Assembly: GCA_002706335.1 (NCBI GenBank)
Contig: PAKZ01000003.1
Span: forward strand, 62,001 to 126,000
Source of the DNA: Ahrensia sp.
Lineage (GTDB): Bacteria; Pseudomonadota; Alphaproteobacteria; Rhizobiales; Rhizobiaceae
DNA length: 64,000 nucleotides
Reading direction: 5' to 3'
Position 1 is the first letter of the stretch; each line of letters begins with the position of its first letter. The translations under genes were made by a program, and so were the position numbers. The notes below the pieces were generated by a model. That model saw only the letters and a program-made list of their open reading frames with translations. It made no database searches and was not told the origin of the DNA. Shown here one piece after another: positions 54,929 through 63,795 of the stretch.

Positions 54929-56435
54929 CCCCCGCGATCATCCGGATAATGTTGTCCCTGTTGATGTCTGCGCCGTCGATCTCGCCGACCTTCTCGCGGT
55001 CGCGGAGGACAGCCACACGATCCGACGCAGCGACGATCTCGTCGAGTTCGGAAGAGGCGACAAGCAGCGCCATGCCCTCGTTGCAGAGCTTGCGGATCAG
55101 CGTGATGATTTCCGCATGCGCGCCGACATCGATGCCGCGCGTCGGTTCGTCCAGCAGCAGGATGCCGGGATTTGACGCAAGTGCCCGCGCCAGCACGACT
55201 TTCTGCTGATTACCACCCGATAGCTGGCGGACAGGCTTTTCCGCATCGGGCGTGGCGATGCCGAGCGCCCGGATCATCTCGCCGGCAATTTTTTCCTGTT
55301 CGCGCCGCGGCAATTGCCGGAGCCATCCCCGCTTGGCCTGCATCGACAGCATGATGTTCTCACGGATGCTGAGATCACCGACGAGTCCCTCAGCTTTCCG
55401 ATCTTCCGGACAAAACGCTATGCCCGAAGCGAGGGATCGGCGAGGCGTGGCGCCGGACATGTCCTGGCCGTCGACGTGGAGTTCGCCGCTGTCGGAGCGG
55501 ATCGCGCCGAAGACGAGCTTGGTCATCTCGGTGCGGCCGGACCCGAGAAGGCCTGCGAGGCCGACGACTTCGCCAGCGTGTAAAGTAAGATCGAAGGGTT
55601 TCAGCGTGCGCTTGCGGCCGAGATCTCTGGCGACAAGCTTCTGTTTGCCCGGGCCGCTTTCGGCCTTGTGCGCGAGCGTCGCCTCGACCTCGCCGAGTTC
55701 GCGCCCGATCATCTCCGAGATAAGATCCTGACGCGAGATCTCCGAAGCCATGTGGGTCCCGACGAGATTGCCGTTGCGCAGCACGGAAATCCGGTCGGAT
55801 ATCTCGTAGACCTGATCGAGGAAGTGCGTGATGAAGACGATCGCCATGCCGCGCGCCTTCAGGTCGCGGATGATAGCGAAGAGCGTCGCGGTCTCCTGTG
55901 CGTCCAGGCTCGCCGTCGGTTCATCCAGGACCAAGACGCTGGTGTCGTCGTCCAGCGCATGCGCGATGGCGACGAGTTGCTGCACGGCGACCGAAAAAGA
56001 GCCGACCGGCTGTTCGGTATCGATGTTCAGTTTCAGGCGGCTCAGCTTCTCACGCGCCCGCTTTCGCGCCTTGCCCCAAGAGATGACGCCAAGAGCGTCC
56101 CGGGAGGGCCCGAGGGTGAGGTTCTTGGTCACCGACATCGCCGGGATCAGGTTGACCTCCTGATAGACAGTCGAAATGCCATGCGCTTGCGCTTCGCCCG
56201 TGGAATTGAAATTGACGGCCTTGCCGTCGAGACGGATTTCCCCCGCGTCGCGATTGAGTGCGCCCGTCAGGATTTTGATAAGTGTGGATTTGCCCGCGCC
56301 GTTTTCGCCGAGAAGCGCGTGAACCTCGCCGGGATACAGGGTGAAATCGACATTCGAAAGCGCGCGTACGCCGGGAAAGGATTTCCCGATAGACCGCATT
56401 TCGACGCGCGGCTTGTCAATTGCAGTTGCGTTCAT
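54909..56435 (-). CDS. ytfR: Sugar ABC transporter ATP-binding protein YtfR
   Basis: A 508-residue tandem ATPase of the CUT2 family. The first domain has Walker A (GENGAGKST) and Walker B (VLVLDEPTA); its ABC signature segment is a degenerate VAVQQLV. The second has GLLGSGRTEM in place of Walker A, an LSGGNQQKV signature and LLLDEPTRGID. Degeneracy of the second Walker A is normal in this family. Start ATG 56435; the gap to ytfQ holds a hairpin. Confidence 0.95.
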   Translation of the reverse strand: MNATAIDKPRVEMRSIGKSFPGVRALSNVDFTLYPGEVHALLGENGAGKSTLIKILTGALNRDAGEIRLDGKAVNFNSTGEAQAHGISTVYQEVNLIPAMSVTKNLTLGPSRDALGVISWGKARKRAREKLSRLKLNIDTEQPVGSFSVAVQQLVAIAHALDDDTSVLVLDEPTASLDAQETATLFAIIRDLKARGMAIVFITHFLDQVYEISDRISVLRNGNLVGTHMASEISRQDLISEMIGRELGEVEATLAHKAESGPGKQKLVARDLGRKRTLKPFDLTLHAGEVVGLAGLLGSGRTEMTKLVFGAIRSDSGELHVDGQDMSGATPRRSLASGIAFCPEDRKAEGLVGDLSIRENIMLSMQAKRGWLRQLPRREQEKIAGEMIRALGIATPDAEKPVRQLSGGNQQKVVLARALASNPGILLLDEPTRGIDVGAHAEIITLIRKLCNEGMALLVASSELDEIVAASDRVAVLRDREKVGEIDGADINRDNIIRMIAGDDSGQH

Positions 56436-56487
56436 GGGTTCGACCGTGTCGATAAGGGATCATCAATACACCCGCGTGGCGCGCAGC

Positions 56488-56518
56488 GCACGGCGCCCCG
56501 AATTCCGGAGCGCCGTGC
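56488..56518 (-). terminator. Intercistronic hairpin between ytfQ and ytfR
   Basis: A 9-bp GC-rich stem (GCACGGCGC / GCGCCGTGC) with a 13-nt loop lies in the 111-bp gap. There is no U-run, so it is more likely to stabilise the ytfQ mRNA end and set stoichiometry, as known after other binding-protein genes, than to terminate fully. Confidence 0.55.
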
Positions 56519-56546
56519 GGGCGTCAGCATGGTACGGTGCCGGCCG

Positions 56547-57461
56547 TCAGTTTGCGGTGTGCAGATCCGACGGGATCACGATCCACTTGTCGAGTTCAGT
56601 CGGGTTCTTGATGTAGTCGAGAACCACCGGATAGATAAATTTTCCGACAGCGGAGCGAAGCTCGACCGATGCGTTGGCTTCGCCGGCGGCCAGCGCGTCC
56701 TTGATCGCCGGTACGTAGTCGACAGACACCATCAGAACGTCCTCGCCAGGCTTCAGGCCGGCCTCCTTCATCGCCTGGATTGCGCCGAGCTGCATGTTGT
56801 CGTTATGCGCGAAGGATGCGCAGATGCCTTCGAGATTGTTGGTCGACTTGATGAAGGCTTCCATTACCTTCTTGCCGCCCTCCGTCGTGAAGTCGCCGGA
56901 CTGGGTCTGGACGATTTCCATGGCCGGGAACTGGTCGATGACCGCCTCGAAGCCCTTCTTGCGCTCGATCGCCGGAGCGGAGCCGGTCGTGCCCTGCAAT
57001 TCGACGACCTTGCACGTGCCCTTGCTCGCAGCCGCCAACCAAGCGCCGGCCAGCTTGCCCTCGAGATTGAAGTCGGCGGAAATGCGGGTCACATAGAGCG
57101 ACTTGTCCTCGACGTCCACGTCGCGGTCGACGAGGAAGACAGGGATTTCGGCGTCCTTGGCCTCGCGAAGAACCTGATCCCAACCGGTGACGACGACCGG
57201 CGCGATAATGATTGCGTCGACGCCCTGGGCGATGAAGGCGCGAACGGCGCGAAGCTGCTCCTCCTGCTTGCCCTGTGCATTGGCGAATTTCAGGTCGATA
57301 CCGTATTCTTTCGCGCTTTCCTGCATGTTCGCAGAGAAGGCAGGGCGCCAGTCACCCTCCGATCCGACCTGCGAGAAGCCGATGGTTTCGGCCCAGGCCG
57401 CGGTCGTCATGAGTGCGGACGCAGCAAGAGCTGCACCGGCAAGTGCATATTTCGCTTTCAT
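56547..57461 (-). CDS. ytfQ: Sugar ABC transporter substrate-binding protein YtfQ
   Basis: A 304-residue periplasmic binding protein of the type I (ribose/galactose) fold with signal peptide cleaved near AWA. It has family sequences IGFSQVGSEGDWR, RAFIAQGVDAIIIAPVV and a VDRDVDVEDKSLYVTRISADF region. E. coli YtfQ binds galactofuranose; the neighbouring genes here support a furanose or pentose-derived sugar. The ATG 57461 follows GGAGGAATATCT. It is the first gene of the ytf operon. Confidence 0.94.
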   Translation of the reverse strand: MKAKYALAGAALAASALMTTAAWAETIGFSQVGSEGDWRPAFSANMQESAKEYGIDLKFANAQGKQEEQLRAVRAFIAQGVDAIIIAPVVVTGWDQVLREAKDAEIPVFLVDRDVDVEDKSLYVTRISADFNLEGKLAGAWLAAASKGTCKVVELQGTTGSAPAIERKKGFEAVIDQFPAMEIVQTQSGDFTTEGGKKVMEAFIKSTNNLEGICASFAHNDNMQLGAIQAMKEAGLKPGEDVLMVSVDYVPAIKDALAAGEANASVELRSAVGKFIYPVVLDYIKNPTELDKWIVIPSDLHTAN

Positions 57462-57726
57462 AGATATTCCTCCCACAGAATGTGCCGACGGCCCTCCTCA
57501 GGTGCGCCGGCGATACATAAAAATCCTATAGTAATATTATTTATTCGCCAAGCGTTTTTTGCCGGCTCCGTGCAAATATTTTTCCAAATTATACAATAAT
57601 ATCAATTATTTATTGCAATCAAAACGCGCGACAAAAGCAACTGGCCGCACGGGAAATTTCCCGCACGGCGTATCGCCAAATCATCGTTCAGGCGCCCTCA
57701 AACGGCGCCCGTTTTTCTTCGCCCGG
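57462..57726. promoter_or_regulatory. AT-rich promoter region upstream of ytfQ
   Basis: This gap is markedly AT-rich (57520-57615) and contains ATTAT-ACA-ATAAT (57588-57600), TAATATTA (57532-57539) and a perfect 14-bp palindrome CGGGAAATTTCCCG (57650-57663) flanked by direct CCGCACGG copies. A hairpin GGCGCC-N7-GGCGCC (57691-57709) lies close to the KGSADH stop. It probably carries the ytf promoter and an operator; no single site can be assigned. Confidence 0.5.
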
Positions 57727-59232
57727 CTATCTCAGATCTTCGGGCAGCAAGTACTGCGGCATGTTCTGGTAACAGACGGGTCTGAGGAAACGGCGGATGG
57801 AGAGAGTACCGACCGAGGTGGCTCCGAAATTCGTCGAGGCAGGATAGGGGCCGCCATGCACCATCGCGTCGCAACCCTCGACGCCGGTCGGAAAGCCGTT
57901 CGCGAGCAGCCGGCCCGCCTTGCGCTCGAGGACCGGCATCAGCGCCTTTCCTTCCTCTGTGTCCGCCGCATCCATGTGGATCGTGCAGGTAAGTTGGCCT
58001 TGCAGCGAACGGGCGATCGCCAGCATCTCGTCGAAATCGGCGACGGTTACAATCAGGCCGAGCGGGCCGAAGACCTCCTCGCCAAGCGCGTGGTTGGTCA
58101 GCCAGTCCTTGCCGGAAACCCGGTACAGATATGGCGTCGCATTGCGCAGATCGCAGGTCGATGTCAGCAGTTCCTGCACGCCGGCGCTCGCGGCCACCCG
58201 GTCCCGACCAGAACGATATGCACCGGCGATGCCATCAGTCAGCATGGTCTGCGCGCCGACCGGTTCGAGCGCTTCGGTTGCCGCATTGGCGAAGGCATCG
58301 GCATCGGGTCCGTCGACGATGACGGCGATGCCGGGATTGGTGCAGAACTGTCCCGCCCCCATGGTCAACGATCCGGCCCAGCCTTTGGCGATCTCCGCGC
58401 CGCGGGCCTTTACGGCGTTCCCCATCAGGAACATCGGATTGACCGAGCCCAGTTCGCCGAAGAAGGGGATCGGTTCGGCGCGCGCGACACAGAGGTCGAA
58501 CAGCGCCCGCCCGCCGGCCAGCGACCCTGTGAAGCCGACCGCCCGGATGAGTGGATGAGTTACCAGCGCCTGTCCGGTCTCGCGTGTGCCGCCCTGAACC
58601 AGCGAAAAGACGCCAGGATGCACGCCGCATGTCTTGATAGCAGCGCTGATCGCCTGTGCAACAATCTCGCCGGTTCCGGGATGCGCAGAATGGCCCTTCA
58701 CGACCACGGGACAGCCGGCGGCGAGCGCGGCGGCGGTATCTCCCCCGGCAGTCGAGAAGGCGAGCGGGAAGTTGGATGCGCCGAACACGGCGACCGGCCC
58801 GACCGGGCGCTGGATCATGCGCAGATCCGGGCGCGGCAGCGGCTGACGTTCGGGCAATGCCTTGTCATGGCGGCGGTCGAGATAATCGCCCTTGCGGATA
58901 TGGCTGGCGAAGAGCCGAAGCTGGCCGGTAGTACGGCCGCGCTCACCTTCGAGCCGAGCTTCAGGGAGACCGGTCTCCGACGTGCCGATCGCTGTGATCT
59001 CTGCGCCGCGCGCCTCGATTTCGTCGGCAATGGCTTCGAGGAAGGCGGCGCGCTCCTCGCGGCTGGAGTAGCCATAGGTCCGGAACGCCTCCTCGGCCGC
59101 CGTCACGGCGGCGTCGACATGGGCGGGCGTGCCGACCGAGAAGTCATGCGCCTCCCCGTGCGCCGGCTCCGACGCGAATGTCGCCTCCCCCGCTACCCAG
59201 TCGCCTGCTATGAGATGGTTGCCTGAAAGCAT
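57727..59232 (-). CDS. Alpha-ketoglutarate semialdehyde dehydrogenase
   Basis: A 501-residue aldehyde dehydrogenase of the KGSADH (2,5-dioxovalerate dehydrogenase) type. The nucleophile Cys lies in GAGQFCTNPG and the general-base Glu in FFGELGSVNP. It oxidises 2-oxoglutarate semialdehyde to 2-oxoglutarate, the last step of the Weimberg-type pathway whose other enzymes are encoded immediately upstream. ATG 59232 follows AAGGACATACC; an upstream ATG at 59250 would overlap the lactonase stop (ATGA). Confidence 0.92.
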   Translation of the reverse strand: MLSGNHLIAGDWVAGEATFASEPAHGEAHDFSVGTPAHVDAAVTAAEEAFRTYGYSSREERAAFLEAIADEIEARGAEITAIGTSETGLPEARLEGERGRTTGQLRLFASHIRKGDYLDRRHDKALPERQPLPRPDLRMIQRPVGPVAVFGASNFPLAFSTAGGDTAAALAAGCPVVVKGHSAHPGTGEIVAQAISAAIKTCGVHPGVFSLVQGGTRETGQALVTHPLIRAVGFTGSLAGGRALFDLCVARAEPIPFFGELGSVNPMFLMGNAVKARGAEIAKGWAGSLTMGAGQFCTNPGIAVIVDGPDADAFANAATEALEPVGAQTMLTDGIAGAYRSGRDRVAASAGVQELLTSTCDLRNATPYLYRVSGKDWLTNHALGEEVFGPLGLIVTVADFDEMLAIARSLQGQLTCTIHMDAADTEEGKALMPVLERKAGRLLANGFPTGVEGCDAMVHGGPYPASTNFGATSVGTLSIRRFLRPVCYQNMPQYLLPEDLR

Positions 59233-59246
59233 GGTATGTCCTTCGG

Positions 59247-60146
59247 TCATTCGGTTTGGTTTCGTGGCGGCATCGTGAAAGGGGGGTCGGCCCGGCCGGC
59301 GAAGCCCCCATCGATGACGTAGGTAAAGCCGGCGCCCGGATCGGACGCGCGGGCTGCCCCGTCCAGACCTTGCCAGGCCGTGGCGACCAGGAGCCGGTCG
59401 AACCCTGCGCCGACAAAGGCCGGGCAACTCGTCTGCGCAGCCGGAACCTCGTAGGTACGCAGAATATGGCCGTCCGGCGAATAGCCTGTGACAGAGCCCG
59501 CGCCCCAGGCGGCGTTCCACAGATTGCCCTCGGAATCCGTGACGGACCCGTCGAAATGGCCGCCGAGGGGTAAATCCTTTTCACCGAGAAATGGTTCCGG
59601 TTCAGCTGACGGCAGGCCGGTTTTCGCATCCAGTGCAACCCGCCAGATGGTATTGACGCTCGTGTCGGCGAAATACCCAGTGCGTCCGTCCGGCGAAAAA
59701 CAGATGGAATTCGGAATGGTGACCTTTCGGAAGAGCGGTCGCAGCTCCGCGCCGTCGAACCAGTAGATCGTGCCGGCCTGCCATTCGGCTTTCCTGCCCA
59801 TCGTGCCGATCCACAGATTGCCGGAGGGGTGCACACGTCCGTCATTGGAGCGCGTGACGGGATTATCCGCCTCCAACGGCGCCAGCCGCGACAATGCGCC
59901 ATCGGATAATGTCCGCGCGTAGATGCCATCTTCCATGGCGAGCAATTGCCGCTGGTCATCAATCCGGCAAACAACGGATGCCATGCGCGGAAGATCATGC
60001 GCTATCGTCCCGGCCGTCGCGAAGCGATGCTCGAAGAGCTTGCAGCCGACGATATCGAACCACCATGCGGTATCGCTTCCGGCATCGTAGGTTGGCCCTT
60101 CGCCGAGTTCGCACCGGTCGGCGGGAAGTTTTTGGGTTGTTGCCAT
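59247..60146 (-). CDS. SMP-30/gluconolactonase family sugar lactonase
   Basis: A 299-residue six-bladed beta-propeller lactonase. The metal ligands are suggested by CELGEGPTYD, SNDGRVHPSGNLWIGTMG and DGHILRTYE. It would open the sugar-1,5- (or 1,4-) lactone made by the dehydrogenase at 61105. ATG 60146 is used because the GTG 60158 start would add only four residues. Stop overlaps the KGSADH start region. Confidence 0.92.
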   Translation of the reverse strand: MATTQKLPADRCELGEGPTYDAGSDTAWWFDIVGCKLFEHRFATAGTIAHDLPRMASVVCRIDDQRQLLAMEDGIYARTLSDGALSRLAPLEADNPVTRSNDGRVHPSGNLWIGTMGRKAEWQAGTIYWFDGAELRPLFRKVTIPNSICFSPDGRTGYFADTSVNTIWRVALDAKTGLPSAEPEPFLGEKDLPLGGHFDGSVTDSEGNLWNAAWGAGSVTGYSPDGHILRTYEVPAAQTSCPAFVGAGFDRLLVATAWQGLDGAARASDPGAGFTYVIDGGFAGRADPPFTMPPRNQTE

Positions 60147-60174
60147 GGCAATGGTCACGACCGCGCTATCCTTC

Positions 60175-61092
60175 CTACTTGCCCCAGCTCAAGGCGAGCA
60201 CATCGAGATCGCGCGCAAGCCCCAGCAGGCGGTCGCGCGTGCGTTGCGACATCGGCTTCAGAGGATGCCGGACGGCATCGCTTCCGATTACGCCGCCTTC
60301 CATGAAAATCGTCTTGGCGGCGCGGAGACCGCATTGGCGGTTTTCGTGATTGATCAGCGGCAGACAGAGCTTCCACTGGTCGAGCGCCACATCGAGATTG
60401 CCTGCCCTGTACTCGGTCACGATGGGCCGGATCTTTTCCGGGAACATCGCCGAGGTCATTGTGCCGGTCGCGCCAGCGTCAAGATCGGCGAGAAGCGTCA
60501 CCGCTTCCTCGCCATCGAAGGGCCCTTCGATATGATCGCCGGCGGCCTCGATCAATGCCGCCAGCTTGTCGGCGGCGAAGGGACACTCGATCTTGAAATA
60601 GGAAACGTTCTCCAATTCGCGGGCCATATGGGCCAGCAGATCTACCGTCAGGTTCACACCGGAGAGCGGCGCATCCTGGACCATTATGGGTATCGAGATC
60701 GATTCATCGACCGCCCTGAAATGCTCGAGAATGCCCTGCGGCGCAGCCTGGAGGCCAGCGCCGTGATAAGGCGGCATCATCATGACCATCGCAGCGCCCA
60801 TGGCCTCCGCCTCCATCGCGCGGCGCGCGACAAGGTCCGTCCAGAAATGGCTGATCGTGACGATGACCGGGACGCGGCCGGCGGTGTGTTCGAGACTGAT
60901 GCGCATGAGAAGCGCGCGTTCGTCATCCGTCAGCAGGAACTGTTCGGAATAGTTGGCGAGGATGCAGATCGCGTCGACGCCCTGATCGATCATGCAGTCG
61001 ATGACGCGGCGCATGCCGTCTTCATCGACGCTGCCGTCGGCGTGAAAGGGGGTCGGCGCCACCGGCAGGATTCCGGCGAGAGGCTGCTTCAT
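60175..61092 (-). CDS. DHDPS-family dehydratase, L-2-keto-3-deoxyarabonate dehydratase type
   Basis: A 305-residue DHDPS/NAL-superfamily enzyme. The Schiff-base Lys is in YFKIECP, and ILANYSEQF and MMMPPYHGAG match the L-2-keto-3-deoxyarabonate dehydratase AraD of Azospirillum brasilense. This branch converts L-2-keto-3-deoxyarabonate into 2-oxoglutarate semialdehyde. The name araD is not given as a symbol because it also denotes L-ribulose-5-phosphate 4-epimerase. It precedes the lactonase gene. Confidence 0.9.
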   Translation of the reverse strand: MKQPLAGILPVAPTPFHADGSVDEDGMRRVIDCMIDQGVDAICILANYSEQFLLTDDERALLMRISLEHTAGRVPVIVTISHFWTDLVARRAMEAEAMGAAMVMMMPPYHGAGLQAAPQGILEHFRAVDESISIPIMVQDAPLSGVNLTVDLLAHMARELENVSYFKIECPFAADKLAALIEAAGDHIEGPFDGEEAVTLLADLDAGATGTMTSAMFPEKIRPIVTEYRAGNLDVALDQWKLCLPLINHENRQCGLRAAKTIFMEGGVIGSDAVRHPLKPMSQRTRDRLLGLARDLDVLALSWGK

Positions 61093-61104
61093 CTTCAGTT
61101 CCTT

Positions 61105-62046
61105 CTACTCGTTGAACGACTCGACCGCGACCCGCCGGCCGAGCAAAAACGCGTCGGCTACATGCGTCATCGGGGAGAGGTCCATGTCGATACCGCCTTC
61201 GCGCACCAGATCGGCCATCTTCGCGTACAAACGGGGATATTCGCCCTGCAACGGGTTGCCGTCCGCGTCGGTCTCGGTCCGGGCTTCGCCATTGATGGCG
61301 AGCTTCGCCCCGCCGTCGGTCAATACAAGCGTTCCGGCGTCCGTCACAGCTTCGATCGTCCAGATCTGGTCGCCGTCCTGACGCCAGTCGAATACGGCCG
61401 ATATCCCGGCTCCGTGCGGATGCGCGAATGTCAGCGAGGCCGCGATCGGTGTTTCGCGGTTTTCCGGGAACTCCAGCGTGGCGGCCGTCAGGTGGATCGG
61501 ATCAGGCAGGATTCTGGTGACGATGGAGAGCGCGTTTATACCGGGATCGAACACGCCCAGCCCGCCGGCTTGCCAAATCCAATCCTGCCCCGGATGCCAG
61601 CGGCGGACATCCTCCTTCCAGTTGACGGACAGGGCATGCAGGCGTTTGTCCTTCAGCCACGTCCTTGCCATGTCGACCTGCGCCGCCTCGCGAGAGTGCC
61701 AGGTCGCGAAGATCGAGACGCCCGCGTCGCGCGCCATGGCTTCGAGCGCATGGCATTCGGAAAGCGTCGCGCCGGGCGGTTTTTCGAGCATGACATGGCG
61801 ACTGGCTTTGAGCGCAGCGGCAGCATAGGCGTAACGCGGAACCGGCGGCAGGCAGAGCGAGACGACTTCGATATCCGGGCGCGTTTCGAGAAGCGCATCC
61901 AGATCCGCAAAGGCCTCGACGCCATCTATACTACCGTGCCGCGACACGGTGGCGGCAAGTTCCCAATCAGGTGACGCCGCGATCGACGGCACATGCTGGT
62001 CACGCGCGATCTTGCCGATTCCGACGAGGGCGACCTTCCTGCTCAT
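61105..62046 (-). CDS. Gfo/Idh/MocA-type L-arabinose / D-galactose 1-dehydrogenase
   Basis: A 313-residue NAD(P)-dependent sugar dehydrogenase. The Rossmann start (VALVGIGKIARDQHVPSI) and the NWKEDVRRWHPGQDWIW and GLGVFDPGINALSIVTRILP segments are almost diagnostic of the L-arabinose 1-dehydrogenase of A. brasilense and related D-galactose dehydrogenases. The catalytic Lys is in EKPPGAT. First enzyme of the pathway. Symbol left empty because araA more often means the isomerase. Confidence 0.92.
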   Translation of the reverse strand: MSRKVALVGIGKIARDQHVPSIAASPDWELAATVSRHGSIDGVEAFADLDALLETRPDIEVVSLCLPPVPRYAYAAAALKASRHVMLEKPPGATLSECHALEAMARDAGVSIFATWHSREAAQVDMARTWLKDKRLHALSVNWKEDVRRWHPGQDWIWQAGGLGVFDPGINALSIVTRILPDPIHLTAATLEFPENRETPIAASLTFAHPHGAGISAVFDWRQDGDQIWTIEAVTDAGTLVLTDGGAKLAINGEARTETDADGNPLQGEYPRLYAKMADLVREGGIDMDLSPMTHVADAFLLGRRVAVESFNE

Positions 62047-63788
62047 CAGTGCGAATCCCTTCCGACCGGCGCGCCACGATTACCTCTCAGGAAATCGAGG
62101 TCGGCGCCGGTATCCGCGCCCTGAACATGGGTCTGATGCAGCCACGCATAGCCGGAAGAGGGCGCGTCGACCGGCACTGTCCACTGCGCCAGACGGTCTG
62201 CCATTTCCTCGTCCGAAATGTCGAGATGAATTCGCCGGGCCGGCACATCGAGTTCGATCGTGTCGCCGCTGCGGACCGCCGCAAGCGGACCGCCGGTCGC
62301 CGCTTCGGGCGAGGTATGCAGTATCACCGTGCCATATGCAGTGCCCGACATGCGCGCATCCGAAATCCGGATCATGTCGGTGATGCCTTTCTTCAGGATC
62401 TTCGGCGGCAGCCCCATGTTTCCGACCTCTGCCATCCCGGGGTAGCCTTTCGGACCGCAATTCTTCAAAACGAGGATGCAGGTCTCGTCGACATCGAGCG
62501 AATCGTCGTTGATACGGGCCTTGTAGTCGTCGATATCCTCGAAGACGACGGCCCGGCCGCGGTGCTGCAGAAGATGCGGCGACGCTGCGGAGGGTTTGAT
62601 GACGGCTCCGTTCGGCGCGAGATTGCCCTTGAGCACCGCGATACCGCCCTGCTGGGTCAGAGCCTTTTCGACGGGGAGGATGACGTCTTCATTGTGGTTC
62701 ACAACGTCCTTGACCTGGTCCCAGATCGTCTCACCTGAAACGGTCAGCGCGTCCCGGTGCAGAATGCCGGCCTGGCCGAGACGTTTGAGAACAACCGGCA
62801 GGCCGCCGGCATAGAAGAACTCCTCCATCAGATATTCCCCTGAGGGCATGAGATTGACGATGGTCGCCACGTCGCGGCCGCAGCGGGCCCAATCGTCGAG
62901 CGTCAGGTCGATGCCGACACGGCCTGCAATCGCGAGCAGATGGATGACAGCGTTGGTGGAGCCACCGATCGCACCGTTGGTGCGGATGGCGTTCTCGAAA
63001 GCCTGTTTCGTCATCACATCGGACGGCTTCAGGTCGTCCTTGACCATCTGGACAATCCGGCGACCGGAAAGCTGCGCCATCATGCGACGTCGGCTGTCGA
63101 CGGCGGGGATCGCTGCGTTGCCGGACAGGGCCATGCCTAGCGCCTCGGCCATCGACGCCATGGAGGATGCGGTTCCCATCGTGTTGCAGGAACCAGGCGA
63201 GCGTGACATCGAAGCCTCCGCCTCGAGGAAGTCGTCCGCAGTCATCTCGCCGGCTTTCACGGCTTCCGAAAATTTCCACAGATGCGTTCCCGATCCGACG
63301 CGTTCGCCGCGGAAATAGCCGTTCAACATCGGCCCGCCGGTGACGACGATGGAGGGCAGATCGGTCGACGCCGCGCCCATCATCAGGCTCGGCGTGGTCT
63401 TGTCGCAGCCGACAAGCAGAACCGCGCCGTCCATCGGTTGTCCGCGCATCGCTTCCTCAACCGCCATAGCAGCGAGGTTGCGGAACATCATCGCCGTCGG
63501 GCGGAACGAGCTTTCAGCTGTCGAAAAGACCGGAACCTCTACCGGGAAACCACCGGCTTCATAGATCCCGTGTTTCACACGTTCGGCGAGGTCGCGCAGA
63601 TGCGCGTTGCAAGGCGTCAGCTCGGACCATGTGTTGAGGATGCCGATGACGGGGCGTCCGTCGAACATGTCGTGCGGGAAGCCCTGGTTCTTCATCCAGC
63701 CGCGATGATAGATCTGGTCGCGGCCGGTGCCGCCGAACCATTCCTGCGAACGAAGCCTGCGGGGCCACTTGGCCGGCTTGAAACTCAT
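62046..63788 (-). CDS. IlvD/Edd family aldonate dehydratase (arabonate dehydratase type)
   Basis: A 580-residue dehydratase of the IlvD/Edd superfamily that binds an iron-sulfur cluster. Cluster cysteines are in TPCNAHL, VGCDKTTP and SPGSCNTMGTASS. By context it dehydrates L-arabonate (or a related sugar acid) to a 2-keto-3-deoxy acid. ATG 63788 lies 8 bp after the gguB stop. An extended ATG at 63824 would overlap gguB; the shorter start is preferred. Stop overlaps the dehydrogenase start by one base. Confidence 0.93.
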   Translation of the reverse strand: MSFKPAKWPRRLRSQEWFGGTGRDQIYHRGWMKNQGFPHDMFDGRPVIGILNTWSELTPCNAHLRDLAERVKHGIYEAGGFPVEVPVFSTAESSFRPTAMMFRNLAAMAVEEAMRGQPMDGAVLLVGCDKTTPSLMMGAASTDLPSIVVTGGPMLNGYFRGERVGSGTHLWKFSEAVKAGEMTADDFLEAEASMSRSPGSCNTMGTASSMASMAEALGMALSGNAAIPAVDSRRRMMAQLSGRRIVQMVKDDLKPSDVMTKQAFENAIRTNGAIGGSTNAVIHLLAIAGRVGIDLTLDDWARCGRDVATIVNLMPSGEYLMEEFFYAGGLPVVLKRLGQAGILHRDALTVSGETIWDQVKDVVNHNEDVILPVEKALTQQGGIAVLKGNLAPNGAVIKPSAASPHLLQHRGRAVVFEDIDDYKARINDDSLDVDETCILVLKNCGPKGYPGMAEVGNMGLPPKILKKGITDMIRISDARMSGTAYGTVILHTSPEAATGGPLAAVRSGDTIELDVPARRIHLDISDEEMADRLAQWTVPVDAPSSGYAWLHQTHVQGADTGADLDFLRGNRGAPVGRDSH

Positions 63789-63795
63789 ATCCGTG

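Noticed and set aside
55668..57599. Long plus-strand open frame across ytfR and ytfQ
   Set aside because: The minus-strand transporter genes have clear motifs; this frame is compositional.
57691..57716. GGCGCC hairpin followed by a T-rich stretch as a terminator
   Set aside because: The T-run is on the plus strand, but no plus-strand gene precedes it; on the minus strand, where the KGSADH gene ends, no U-run follows. Kept only as a hairpin note.
57559..59226. Long plus-strand open frame opposite the KGSADH gene
   Set aside because: Lacks domain features and covers a clear aldehyde dehydrogenase.
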